DNA from: Thiofilum sp.
GTDB lineage: Bacteria; Pseudomonadota; Gammaproteobacteria; Thiotrichales; Thiotrichaceae
DNA length: 64,000 nucleotides
Reading direction: 5' to 3'
NCBI RefSeq assembly: GCF_016711335.1
Contig: NZ_JADJTF010000001.1
Span: forward strand, 62,001 to 126,000
In this document: one piece after another, positions 42,313-50,618 of the stretch
How positions within the stretch are numbered: the stretch's first letter is position 1
Layout of the letters: each line of letters opens with the position of its first letter
Program-made: the position numbers and the translations under genes
The notes under the pieces: generated by a model
What the model was told of the DNA's origin: nothing
Database searches by the model: none
Seen by the model: only the letters and a program-made list of their open reading frames with translations

Positions 42313-43686
42313 TTAAGCAATATTATCCGGCACACTCGGTAAGCCCGACAAGGCCATGGCTAATTCTGACTCTTCATATTGCTGATCAGAGAGTTTACCC
42401 GCGAAATAGTCATTATAAGCCGCCATATCAAAATGACCATGACCGCAAAGATTAAACAAAATCACCTCGCTTTTGCCTTCACGCTTACAACGCAACGCTT
42501 CCTCAATCGCGCCTTTGACCGCATGGTTCGCTTCAGGTGCAGGTACAATGCCCTCGGCACGCGCAAACAATACCCCTGCTTCAAAACAAGGATTCTGCGC
42601 ATAAGCGACTGCTTCAATTAAGCCTAATTCTTTAATATGCGAAATCATCGGAGCCATACCGTGATAGCGCAAACCGCCCGCATGGAATCCGGGGGGTGTA
42701 AAGGTCGAACCTAGCGTGTGCATTTTAGTCAATGGGGTCAAATGGGCTGTATCACCAAAATCATACGCATACTTACCCCGTGTCAATGAAGGACAGGCAG
42801 CAGGTTCTACCGCCACAATGCGACGACTACGCCCCCCACGTAATTGCTCACCTAAGAATGGAAAGGCAATCCCCGCAAAATTAGAACCACCACCTGTACA
42901 ACCTACAATCACATCAGGATCATCACCTGCCATCGCTAATTGCAATAGTGCTTCCTGACCAATAATGGTCTGATGCAACAGCACATGATTAAGCACCGAT
43001 CCCAGCGCATATTTAGTATCGTCGCGCTGTACTGCTAACTCCACCGCCTCAGAAATCGCAATCCCCAGACTACCCGGATGATTAGGGTCTTTAGCTAAAA
43101 TGGCTCGTCCTGATTCGGTTAGGTCTGAAGGTGAGGCTACACAGGTTGCACCATAGGTTTCCATGACGGCACGGCGATAAGGCTTTTGATTAAAAGACAC
43201 CCGTACTTGGAACACTTGCACTTCTAGACCAAATAATGAACCCGCATAAGAAAGTGAAGTCCCCCACTGCCCTGCGCCCGTTTCAGTAGTTAAACGCTTG
43301 ACCCCTTCCATTTTATTATAAAACGCTTGGGGTATAGCGGTATTAGGCTTATGGCTTCCCGCTGGGCTCACTCCTTCATATTTGTAATAAATCTTGGCGG
43401 GAGTATCGAGTGCCTTTTCTAAGACTCGCGCCCGAAATAAGGGAGTAGGACGCCATTGTCTAAATACTTGGCGCACTTCTTCTGGAATCGGAATATAGCG
43501 TTCGGTACTCACTTCCTGCTGGATAATAGCCATTGGAAATAAAGGCGCTAAATCCGCTCCGGTAATCGGTTGTAAAGTACCCGGATGCAAGACAGGGGGC
43601 AAAGGTACTGGCAAATCTGCCGCTAGATTATACCAATCCTTAGGCATCGCGGATTCATCTAATAAGTATTTAATCTGATCACTCAT
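42313..43686 (-). CDS. trpB: TrpB2-type tryptophan synthase beta-like PLP enzyme
   Basis: A 457-residue protein, longer than classic TrpB (about 400) and matching the TrpB2 group. The PLP Lys is in SPAGSHKPNTAIPQAFYNK, the phosphate loop is VGCTGGGSNFAGIAFPF, and RLTTETGAGQWGTSLSYAGSLFG is strongly conserved. No trpA is adjacent. TrpB2 enzymes make tryptophan from indole and serine, often without TrpA, and may salvage indole. It is a single gene with its own terminator. Confidence 0.93.
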   Translation of the reverse strand: MSDQIKYLLDESAMPKDWYNLAADLPVPLPPVLHPGTLQPITGADLAPLFPMAIIQQEVSTERYIPIPEEVRQVFRQWRPTPLFRARVLEKALDTPAKIYYKYEGVSPAGSHKPNTAIPQAFYNKMEGVKRLTTETGAGQWGTSLSYAGSLFGLEVQVFQVRVSFNQKPYRRAVMETYGATCVASPSDLTESGRAILAKDPNHPGSLGIAISEAVELAVQRDDTKYALGSVLNHVLLHQTIIGQEALLQLAMAGDDPDVIVGCTGGGSNFAGIAFPFLGEQLRGGRSRRIVAVEPAACPSLTRGKYAYDFGDTAHLTPLTKMHTLGSTFTPPGFHAGGLRYHGMAPMISHIKELGLIEAVAYAQNPCFEAGVLFARAEGIVPAPEANHAVKGAIEEALRCKREGKSEVILFNLCGHGHFDMAAYNDYFAGKLSDQQYEESELAMALSGLPSVPDNIA

Positions 43687-43750
43687 GCAACGACCTCTCT
43701 TCTCTCAAGTGCAATAAAACAGACTAGGAGCTTAAAGGACTAGGTGAAAG

Positions 43751-44488
43751 ATGTATAGGGTTAAGCCTTCCCGTTATAATCTATCTCTAGTCGCCACACT
43801 CATCAGAGGCAAGGTTGTGAATTTGGGCAGTTTAGAATGGGTATCTCTATTATGGTTTTTAGCCTGTTGGATTGGTTATGGGCGCTATTCAGGCTTAAAG
43901 TCCACGCACGGGCAACGTTTGCAAGACGCCCTACAACTGCATATTAAACGTTGGATTGCACAAGTAGAACAACGCGATAATCGCATGGTCGATACGGCTA
44001 TTATTGCCAATATCGAGCGCAATGCCACCTTTATGGCATCGAGTAGTTTGTTAATTATTGCGGGTTTAGTCACTGCGATTGGGTCTGCTGATAAAGCTTT
44101 GGCACTTTTTACCCAACTACCCTTTGTACGTTTTGATCCGCAAACGTGGGAAATCGGCTTGATTATTATGACCACCGTATTTGCCTATGCGTTTTTTACC
44201 TTTACGTGGTGTATCCGCCAATGGGGGTTTGCTTCGATTTTAATTGGCAGTGTGCCTCACCCTAGCCAACCGATTGATGAGCGTTTGGAGCAATCATTAG
44301 GGCAAATCATCAGCCTTGCGGTGTATCATTTCAATATTGGCTTAAGGGCGTACTACTATAGTCTGGCACTCCTCACTTGGTTTATTCACCCGCTGATTTT
44401 TATCTTAGCCACCACTTGGGTAGTGGCTGTGCTCTATCGGCGCGAATTTCACTCTAAAACCTTAAAAGCATTGGCATCCGGCTTATGA
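43751..44488 (+). CDS. DUF599-family membrane protein
   Basis: A 245-residue integral membrane protein with about four transmembrane helices, for example VSLLWFLACWIGYG, MASSSLLIIAGLVTAIG and LIFILATTWVVAVLY. The middle has the DUF599 pattern RDNRMVDTAIIANIERNATF. Function unknown. It overlaps the next gene by 4 bases. A later GTG at 43816 in VNLGSLEWVSLLW is a possible alternative start. Confidence 0.88.
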   Translation: MYRVKPSRYNLSLVATLIRGKVVNLGSLEWVSLLWFLACWIGYGRYSGLKSTHGQRLQDALQLHIKRWIAQVEQRDNRMVDTAIIANIERNATFMASSSLLIIAGLVTAIGSADKALALFTQLPFVRFDPQTWEIGLIIMTTVFAYAFFTFTWCIRQWGFASILIGSVPHPSQPIDERLEQSLGQIISLAVYHFNIGLRAYYYSLALLTWFIHPLIFILATTWVVAVLYRREFHSKTLKALASGL

Positions 44489-45366
44489 AAACACTCAATA
44501 TCTTAGGGGCGGGACGTTTAGGACAAACGCTAGCTCATTTGTGGCATAACACCCAAGTGCTTACCATTCAAGCCTTAGCTAATCGCACCTTAGAAAGCGC
44601 TCAACGTGCACAAGCATTTATTAGTACAGGGCAACTCTTTACCCTTGATCAAATCGAAGCTATGCCACAAGCTGATCTATGGCTTATAGCGTGCCCCGAT
44701 GATCAACTTAAAATTTATTGCGAGCGCTTAGCAGCCACTCAAAACTTAACGCATAGCCTAGTCTTTCATTGCAGTGGTGCATTAACGGCTCAGGAAGTAC
44801 TCGCTAGCGCCAAAGCTCAAGGGGCTAGCATTGCGAGTATTCATCCGATAAAAAGTTTTGCGCAACCGCAATTAGCTGTATCAACTTTTGCTGGAACCTA
44901 TTGTGGAATGGAGGGTGACGCACAAGCGCTTGAGGTACTTGTACCTTTATTTACAAAGCTCAGTGCTCATACTTTCATAATTAAAGCCGAAGCTAAAACG
45001 CTTTATCATGCGGCGAGTGTAATAGCCTGCAATTATTTGGTAGCACTACAAGAACTCGCCTTACAAACTTATGCACAAGCCGGTGTAGAACGCACCCAAG
45101 CATTAGCTATTTTACAGCCGATTGTGACCACAACCGTACAAACTATGTTTCAATTAGATACCAGCAAAGCTTTAACCGGTCCCATTGCACGCGGTGATAC
45201 TCAAACCGTCGCCAAACAACTCACCGCGCTAAATGCTTGGAACCCTGATTATGCGGGGCTGTATCAAAGTTTGGGGCAAATCGCTTTACAATTAACTCGA
45301 AAGCAACATAATTTAGAAGCTTCTAGCCTTGCAGTATTAGAACAATTACTAACTGCTAGACCTTAA
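44485..45366 (+). CDS. Rossmann-fold / DUF2520 protein
   Basis: A 293-residue protein. The N-terminal Rossmann motif is LNILGAGRLGQTLAHLW, followed by an F420-oxidoreductase/ProC-like segment and the C-terminal helical DUF2520 domain (YHAASVIACNYLVALQELA). Architecture is like pyrroline-5-carboxylate or 6-phosphogluconate dehydrogenases, so an NAD(P)-linked reductase is likely, with unknown substrate. It is translationally coupled to the DUF599 gene. Confidence 0.88.
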   Translation: MKTLNILGAGRLGQTLAHLWHNTQVLTIQALANRTLESAQRAQAFISTGQLFTLDQIEAMPQADLWLIACPDDQLKIYCERLAATQNLTHSLVFHCSGALTAQEVLASAKAQGASIASIHPIKSFAQPQLAVSTFAGTYCGMEGDAQALEVLVPLFTKLSAHTFIIKAEAKTLYHAASVIACNYLVALQELALQTYAQAGVERTQALAILQPIVTTTVQTMFQLDTSKALTGPIARGDTQTVAKQLTALNAWNPDYAGLYQSLGQIALQLTRKQHNLEASSLAVLEQLLTARP

Positions 45367-45400
45367 CCACCACAACTCTTTAACTAACTAAAGAAAGCAT

Positions 45401-45886
45401 ATGACTATTCATTTAATTGCCACTGGCGGAACCATCGACAAATACTATAGCCCTACTCAAGGCAAACTGACTTTTGAAGGCAGTCATCTACCTGAAATGC
45501 TTGCACAAGGCAGTTGTGAGATTGAACTGGAGCTTGAAGTTCTCATGCAGCGCGATAGTCTGGACTTAACTGACGAGGAAAGCAGCCTGATTTTAGCTAC
45601 CTGTACTCAGAGTCCTCATAAGCATATTTTAATTACGCACGGTACGGATAGGATGGTGGATACCGCCAAAGCATTGAAGGCTTTAAATCTTCCTAAAACT
45701 ATTGTGCTCACTGGAGCAATGATTCCTTATACCATTCGCAACTCAGACGCGCTTTTTAACCTTGGTTTTGCGCTAGGTGTCGTACAATGCCTACCTACCG
45801 GAGTGTATGTCGCTATGAATGGCAAGATTTTTAACGCTGATAAGGTTATTAAAAATAAAGTCATTGGACGCTTTGAAGCGCTTTAG
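45401..45886 (+). CDS. Short (single-domain) asparaginase-like protein
   Basis: A 161-residue protein equal to only the N-terminal domain of type I/II asparaginases (usually 320-350 residues). Both catalytic signatures are present: ATGGTIDKYY with its Thr, and ITHGTDRMVDTAKAL with the Thr-Asp pair. The C-terminal domain is absent, yet the stop is clean and no continuing frame follows, and a family of short forms is known. Activity is uncertain. Confidence 0.85.
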   Translation: MTIHLIATGGTIDKYYSPTQGKLTFEGSHLPEMLAQGSCEIELELEVLMQRDSLDLTDEESSLILATCTQSPHKHILITHGTDRMVDTAKALKALNLPKTIVLTGAMIPYTIRNSDALFNLGFALGVVQCLPTGVYVAMNGKIFNADKVIKNKVIGRFEAL

Positions 45887-45887
45887 T

Positions 45888-46622
45888 TCATAGTGCTTGA
45901 TAGCTGGGCGCGAGGCGATTTCCGCGTGCCCCGCGAAAATAATAGGCTAAGGCTAAAATCACCAACCAACTTAACCACAATGACCATAAGGTGTGGCACA
46001 AAAAGTGTGCACCACGCATTTGCTGCGCCCACCCCGTCATGAGTGCAAGGCTAAAGGCTAATCCCCATACCCAACGTGCTTTAAAGCCATGCATAGGCAG
46101 ATAAATAAAAGTACAAGCCATTAACCATGAGGTAGAAGTGACGTGCCCGGCTGGAAAACACTTACCACCAGACATAGAATTATTGAAACCAAACTCTACA
46201 GCACTCCCTCCATAACGCACCAAATCCCAAGGACAATGAATAGGACTTAACGCTTTTAAGATACCTACTAATAGAGGAATGATGAGTGCGGCACAGACAA
46301 TAATTTTCAGATTAGCTAATTGCACCGTGTCTAACTTAGGTTTTTTACTTATTAGCTCATGTAATAGTAGGACTATTAAACCTAGTGCCAAGGCTAGCAT
46401 GAGATATTTTAACCATAGGTGCATTACCGTAGCGGTAAACCAATGGTCTTTAAGTGGGAATTGCTGGGCATTCACATCAAAAAATAGATCCGCCAGCCAA
46501 ATATCCAAACGATCATTCAATCCCCAATCCGATAACGCCAATAAGAGTGCAATGATTAATAAGCCCTTTAGTTGCGTGAGAAAAAACGCTCGTGTGATTA
46601 ACCTATCTGACTGACTTAACAT
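45888..46622 (-). CDS. PAP2-family membrane phosphatase
   Basis: A 244-residue polytopic membrane protein. The PAP2 motifs are CPWDLVRYGG, the His-bearing CFPAGHVTSTSW, and MRGAHFLCHTLWSLWLSWL. Helices such as LLIIALLLALSDWGL and AALIIPLLVGILKAL span the membrane. It probably acts on a lipid phosphate at the periplasmic face (lipid A, undecaprenyl-PP or phosphatidylglycerophosphate). It converges with the short asparaginase gene, one base apart. Confidence 0.88.
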   Translation of the reverse strand: MLSQSDRLITRAFFLTQLKGLLIIALLLALSDWGLNDRLDIWLADLFFDVNAQQFPLKDHWFTATVMHLWLKYLMLALALGLIVLLLHELISKKPKLDTVQLANLKIIVCAALIIPLLVGILKALSPIHCPWDLVRYGGSAVEFGFNNSMSGGKCFPAGHVTSTSWLMACTFIYLPMHGFKARWVWGLAFSLALMTGWAQQMRGAHFLCHTLWSLWLSWLVILALAYYFRGARGNRLAPSYQAL

Positions 46623-46627
46623 CTGAA

Positions 46628-46690
46628 TCCTTTATTTAAACCTCTTGTTGTGTACGCAGACCTCGCTTAGCTGTACACGCTAAACAGTGC
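46628..46690 (+). repeat. Direct repeat, copy 1 (flanks DUF3828-like gene)
   Basis: TCCTTTATTTAAA..TCTTGTTGT followed by TAC..AG..CTCGCT.AGC..TACAC. It aligns to 48187-48244 at roughly 80 percent by eye, in the same orientation. It lies directly upstream of the PAP2 gene. The two copies bracket the DUF3828-like gene. Confidence 0.6.
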
Positions 46691-46784
46691 GACTCCTTAT
46701 AATGGTGAAATTCACTGTGCATTAGGCAATGCATCACTTTTGGTCATGCCTCACATAGGTATGACCCACTGTGTTTTGTTGGCG

Positions 46785-48002
46785 CTACTTCACTATCACC
46801 CTAAAGGCGAATTTGCCGCTCCACGGATCGGCTTTCTTACACTCAACCACCTGAATGTTGTAATCGCCTGCAATGGTTGGTTTGACTATCGCTTTGCTGT
46901 GGCAGGACAAATCCATATCGTTAGCGTTTTCCCCCTTGGGATCGGTGATATAGATTGAAATAGAGCCATCACTTTTGCTGTCAAGCTGTTCAATAGTTAG
47001 AGTCTTGCCTTTACCTACCCCAAGGACATAGTTTTGTTCGCTATCGAAATCTGCCAACTTGCCTGTGACAGTGGTACTAGAAGCACCCTTGGCAAACTGG
47101 ATGCGTTCAACTTTGCTGGCAGATTTGGTGGCTTGCTTTTTATCCAAAGCGCAAATTTCAGCCTGTTTACCAACCCAGCAACCGCCTTTGCGTTTGAAAT
47201 CTTCACCTAACGGCTCTTGGGCATGGGATGCCTGCGACTTGCCATTCCACGACGCACCTGCCACACCTTGTTCCAGCATATTTAGGTAAACAAAATACTT
47301 GTCCCCAAACAAACGGAACGAACCATCCTTGTCAGCATCATAGATGCAAGTACCCTTGAGATAGGTTTTGCCCTGAACTTTCAAGGAGCAATCAACCTCA
47401 CGTCCTTGCGCACCCTTACGCCAATCTGTCTCTTGCGCAGTCTGACTAATTTTCGCTAGCTGAGCACGTTCAGCCGTCAATGCCTTGCGGGTGGAATACA
47501 AGCTTTTACCATCGGGATACAGAATGTCGTCTGCTACCCACTGCCCGCTTTCCTGTACCATTTTGAAAATAATCGTGTTTTTACTTATCTCAGGCGCGGA
47601 AGGTGTTACATTGAGATCAACACGCACGGTATTAGGTGCTGTTTCCTTGAAACTGATGCCAGAGTTTACGTAGCTAAAATTAGCGTCATAATCTTGGGAA
47701 TTGAGGTAAGGATCCGCATCTGCCCCCCAACCACAAGGACCATCGTCGAAATTTTTACAGGCTTGCTCACTTTTCTGAATTTCTGCTCGGAATGCCTTGG
47801 ACATAGCAATGTCGGGCTTTGCTGGGTCTTTGGCAAAATCAGCTAAATAACGCTTATAAAACCCACTCACCGCATCAACAGCCGTAGGCGTTTTTGCGAT
47901 GCCTTTTACTGGTGGTTTTTCAGCTGCAGTACTGGTCGACCACCCTGTCAATGGTGATAAAACACACAACGCCATCACCATTAGAGAAACACGCTTCTTC
48001 AT
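46785..48002 (-). CDS. Exported protein with DUF3828-like domain and C-terminal beta domain
   Basis: A 405-residue protein starting MKKRVSLMVMALCVLSPLTG, a signal peptide; GGAGGG precedes this ATG, so the in-frame upstream ATG at 48053 is rejected. Residues about 45-150 resemble DUF3828 (AVDAVSGFYKRYLADFAKDP and QWVADDILYPDGKSLYS). The last 110 residues look like a secreted beta-sandwich (RIQFAKGASSTTVTGKLADF, then DYNIQVVECKKA and FRVIVK). Seven Cys suggest disulfides. Its composition seems a little richer in G and C than its neighbours and it is bracketed by direct repeats, which suggests acquisition as a cassette. Function unknown. Confidence 0.75.
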   Translation of the reverse strand: MKKRVSLMVMALCVLSPLTGWSTSTAAEKPPVKGIAKTPTAVDAVSGFYKRYLADFAKDPAKPDIAMSKAFRAEIQKSEQACKNFDDGPCGWGADADPYLNSQDYDANFSYVNSGISFKETAPNTVRVDLNVTPSAPEISKNTIIFKMVQESGQWVADDILYPDGKSLYSTRKALTAERAQLAKISQTAQETDWRKGAQGREVDCSLKVQGKTYLKGTCIYDADKDGSFRLFGDKYFVYLNMLEQGVAGASWNGKSQASHAQEPLGEDFKRKGGCWVGKQAEICALDKKQATKSASKVERIQFAKGASSTTVTGKLADFDSEQNYVLGVGKGKTLTIEQLDSKSDGSISIYITDPKGENANDMDLSCHSKAIVKPTIAGDYNIQVVECKKADPWSGKFAFRVIVK

Positions 48003-48332
48003 GGACAACCCTCCACCCCTCGCACAGGAATTATTGCAACTAATAAAAAACACTAATCGTCAAAATACAACTTATATTCATATTTATCAATGTACTAAAC
48101 CGCATTACCCTGAACTAAAAACAACCAGCACAATCGAGTACGGTAAGACAAATAGACACCTTTGGATAAGGCAAGCTATTCCCATGTCCTTTATTTAAAT
48201 TTCTTGTTGTATACCTAGCTCTCGCTGAGCCTTACACACTGAGTGCATAAGAATACAACGCATTGTCTTATGTCTGCCTTAAGCAAGGTATGTTAAGATA
48301 ACAACCCTGAATAATTAGGTCTTTCCTCGTTC
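48003..48332. other. Intergenic region between DUF3828-like and DAHP synthase genes
   Basis: A 330-base gap between divergent genes. The first half is AT-rich without a gene. Copy 2 of the direct repeat lies at 48187-48244. No clear promoter consensus, riboswitch or Trp/Tyr-type operator was recognised before the DAHP synthase gene. Confidence 0.5.
48187..48244 (+). repeat. Direct repeat, copy 2 (flanks DUF3828-like gene)
   Basis: Counterpart of 46628-46690. The best-kept parts are TCCTTTATTTAAA, TCTTGTTGT and CTCGCT.AGC. It lies about 90 bases before the DAHP synthase start. Confidence 0.6.
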
Positions 48333-49394
48333 ATGAATACTGAAAATATTGTCTTAGAAAATATTAATATAGGCTCCTTCACTAGCTTAGTTACTCCCGC
48401 CGATTTACACCGTGAACTCCCCCTGAGTGACTCTGCTAAACAAACGGTCATTGAGGGACGTGAGACGATTCGCAATATTTTAGATGGTAAGGATGCGCGT
48501 CTTTTAGTCGTCATAGGTCCGTGCTCTATCCATAATCCTGAACAAGCGCTCGATTATGCGCGGCGTTTACGGGTATTAGCGGATCAAGTCAAAGATACGC
48601 TTTATATTGTCATGCGGGTGTATTTTGAAAAGCCGCGCACCACTACGGGTTGGAAAGGCTTAATTAATGATCCTTTTTTAAATGATACTTTTGAAATTGA
48701 ACAGGGATTATTTATTGCTAGGCGCTTATTGATTGATATTGCCGAACTAGGGCTACCCACTGCGACGGAAGCGCTCGATCCTATTTCACCGCAATACTTA
48801 CAAGACTTGATTAGTTGGTCAGCGATTGGAGCACGTACAACGGAATCCCAAACGCATCGTGAATTAGCCAGCGGTCTGTCCTGTCCGGTAGGCTTTAAGA
48901 ATGGTACGGATGGTGGCTTAGCTGTGGCTATCAATGCGTTAAAATCTGCCGCTTCACCGCACCGCTTCTTAGGAATTGATGCAAATGGTCAAGTAGCCAT
49001 TGTCAATACTCAAGGAAATGCTTATGCTCATGTGGTACTACGCGGTGGTGAAAAAGGTCCTAACTATCATGCTGCGGCCGTTGTGGATGCTGAGCAACGT
49101 TTAAAAGCAGCGGGTATTACTCCGCGTATTATGATTGATTGCAGCCATGCCAACTCTAGTAAAGATCATAATCGTCAGCCTATCGTATTTAATGACGCGG
49201 TGCAGCAAATTTTAGCTGGATCTGCTAGTATTATGGGTGTTATGATTGAAAGTAATTTAGGTGCGGGCAATCAAAAGATTCCGACTAATTTACAAGATTT
49301 ACAATACGGTGTTTCGATTACTGATGCTTGTATTGATTGGACAACCACTGAGCAAGCGCTCATTGCAGGTCATCAGCAATTAAAAAATCGTTGA
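48333..49394 (+). CDS. 3-deoxy-7-phosphoheptulonate (DAHP) synthase, class I
   Basis: First step of the shikimate pathway: phosphoenolpyruvate plus erythrose-4-phosphate. The 353-residue protein matches the AroF/G/H group: LLVVIGPCSIHNPEQALDYARRL with the metal Cys, MRVYFEKPRTTTGWKGLINDP with the PEP-binding Lys-Pro-Arg-Thr, ARTTESQTHRELASGL, and MIDCSHANSSKDHNRQP with the metal His. Which aromatic amino acid inhibits it cannot be told, so no symbol is given. A hairpin without a T-run (49420-49443) lies after the stop. Confidence 0.96.
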   Translation: MNTENIVLENINIGSFTSLVTPADLHRELPLSDSAKQTVIEGRETIRNILDGKDARLLVVIGPCSIHNPEQALDYARRLRVLADQVKDTLYIVMRVYFEKPRTTTGWKGLINDPFLNDTFEIEQGLFIARRLLIDIAELGLPTATEALDPISPQYLQDLISWSAIGARTTESQTHRELASGLSCPVGFKNGTDGGLAVAINALKSAASPHRFLGIDANGQVAIVNTQGNAYAHVVLRGGEKGPNYHAAAVVDAEQRLKAAGITPRIMIDCSHANSSKDHNRQPIVFNDAVQQILAGSASIMGVMIESNLGAGNQKIPTNLQDLQYGVSITDACIDWTTTEQALIAGHQQLKNR

Positions 49395-49501
49395 AAAATA
49401 AGTTAGCTAGCGCACTTAGACAGCTTAATAACGATTAAGCTGTGTAGGTTGTTGTGTGCAGGTAACTTATTCACTTATTATCCAAAGCTGAAGATAAAAA
49501 G

Positions 49502-49858
49502 ATGACCAAGATGAGCTACCTTTTTGCAGGTAAAGCCTTAATTTCTGGTTGGGTGAATGGACAAAAATTTCGCCCTTCTAACTGGCCAGAACGTATGTGC
49601 GAAGTAGGTGCAACGCGTGATCCTATCAAAGGTATTATGCGTTACTCTAACCACCTTAATATCGCTCTAGATGATGAACATGGCTACTGTGTCCATGTTG
49701 ATTTTGATGCCTTAGCTCAGTATCAACCAGAAACTTTTAAATATGTCTGCTGGTTCATCGAAAGCAACCAATTAACTTTAGTCGCTCGAGACGCTTCCCG
49801 CTTTAATGCACCTGCTTTTGAAGCACAGTCTCCTCTACTCACAGCATTAGTCGCCTAA
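49502..49858 (+). CDS. DUF3579-like small protein
   Basis: A 118-residue soluble protein. The N-terminal part, GWVNGQKFRPSNWPERMCEV, matches the 'G.kFRPSDWaERL' start of DUF3579 proteins. VHVDFDALAQYQPETFKYVCWFIESNQLTLV fits the rest of that family. Function unknown. It is followed by a good terminator. Confidence 0.75.
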   Translation: MTKMSYLFAGKALISGWVNGQKFRPSNWPERMCEVGATRDPIKGIMRYSNHLNIALDDEHGYCVHVDFDALAQYQPETFKYVCWFIESNQLTLVARDASRFNAPAFEAQSPLLTALVA

Positions 49859-49949
49859 CTCAGTACTTAATCTAACCTATATCAACGCTTAATTGAATAT
49901 CTCAATTGAGTGGGGTTAGAGAGTATGCTAATGAGCACTAAGGCATAGA

Positions 49950-49986
49950 AGCAGTGACTTGTTTAAGTCGCTGCTTTTTGTTTTTG
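49950..49986 (+). terminator. Rho-independent terminator after the DUF3579-like gene
   Basis: AGCAGTGACTT and AAGTCGCTGCT form an 11-bp stem with one G-U pair around a GTTT loop, followed by TTTTTGTTTTT. It is strong on the plus strand only. Confidence 0.88.
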
Positions 49987-49992
49987 CTACAG

Positions 49993-50481
49993 TTAGTCTA
50001 CTAATTTTACCGGCGAGACAATAATTCCATCCTCATCCGAATAGACAAACTCACCTTGTGTAAACGTCACATCGTGAAAATGGACTGGTTCGCCCTTCAC
50101 CCCAAAGCCGCGCTTCACACTTTTTAATGGAATAGTGCCCAAAGCCTTAACACCAATATCCATTTTGCCAATATCTACCGAATCACGAATGAGTCCATAG
50201 ACAATAATACCCTCCCAACCGTTTTTAACTGCTTTCTCAGCTAGCATATCGCCGAGTAAAGCACAGCGGGTAGAACCACCACCATCGACGACTAATACTT
50301 TACCCTTGCCTTCCAGAGCGACAAATTCACGCACTAACGAATTATCCTCGTGAATTTTGATAGTCACAATTTCACCACCAAACTTATTACGCCCTCCAAA
50401 GTTATGGAAACCGTGTTGTACTACCTGTAGGGGTTTGTCTTCGTGATCGTCTAATAAATCAGCCGTTTTAAAATCAGTCAT
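49993..50481 (-). CDS. rraA: Ribonuclease E activity regulator RraA-like protein
   Basis: The 162-residue protein starts MTDFKTADLLDDHEDKPLQV at 50481, with AAGGA seven bases before. A longer in-frame reading from 50547 would add 22 residues, MLPSPLVGEGLGMGV and on, but these are translated from a GC-rich repeat and are not part of the family. Motifs: NFGGRNKFGGEIVTIK, GGGSTRCALLGDMLAEKAV and GWEGIIVYGLIRDSVDI. In E. coli RraA binds RNase E; relatives are 4-hydroxy-4-methyl-2-oxoglutarate aldolases. Confidence 0.93.
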   Translation of the reverse strand: MTDFKTADLLDDHEDKPLQVVQHGFHNFGGRNKFGGEIVTIKIHEDNSLVREFVALEGKGKVLVVDGGGSTRCALLGDMLAEKAVKNGWEGIIVYGLIRDSVDIGKMDIGVKALGTIPLKSVKRGFGVKGEPVHFHDVTFTQGEFVYSDEDGIIVSPVKLVD

Positions 50482-50502
50482 GGAGTTTTCCTTGAAAAGA
50501 CT

Positions 50503-50542
50503 TACCCCCATCCCCAGCCCTTCCCCCACAAGGGGTGAAGGG
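50503..50542. repeat. GC-rich dispersed repeat upstream of rraA, copy in reverse orientation
   Basis: TACCCCCATCCCCAGCCCTT then CCCCCACAAGGGGTGAAGGG. It is the reverse complement form of the element at 27841 and 30709. Together with the opposite copy at 50567-50605 it makes a large imperfect inverted repeat in the gap between aceA and rraA. Confidence 0.8.
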
Positions 50543-50566
50543 AGCAACCAAAAAAGAGACTTCAGT

Positions 50567-50605
50567 CCCCTCCCCCATTGCGGGGGAGGGTTAGGGTGGG
50601 GGGGT
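50567..50605. repeat. GC-rich dispersed repeat downstream of aceA
   Basis: CCCCTCCCCCATTGCGGGGG then AGGGTTAGGGTGGGGGGGT. The CCCTCCCCC/GGGGGAGGG arms form a strong stem. It begins 14 bases after the aceA stop and could end or protect that transcript. Confidence 0.8.
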
Positions 50606-50618
50606 AAAACAATGCATT

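Noticed and set aside
50482..50547. A 22-residue N-terminal extension of rraA
   Set aside because: It is translated from the GC-rich dispersed repeat. The true start at 50481 has AAGGA and matches family length.
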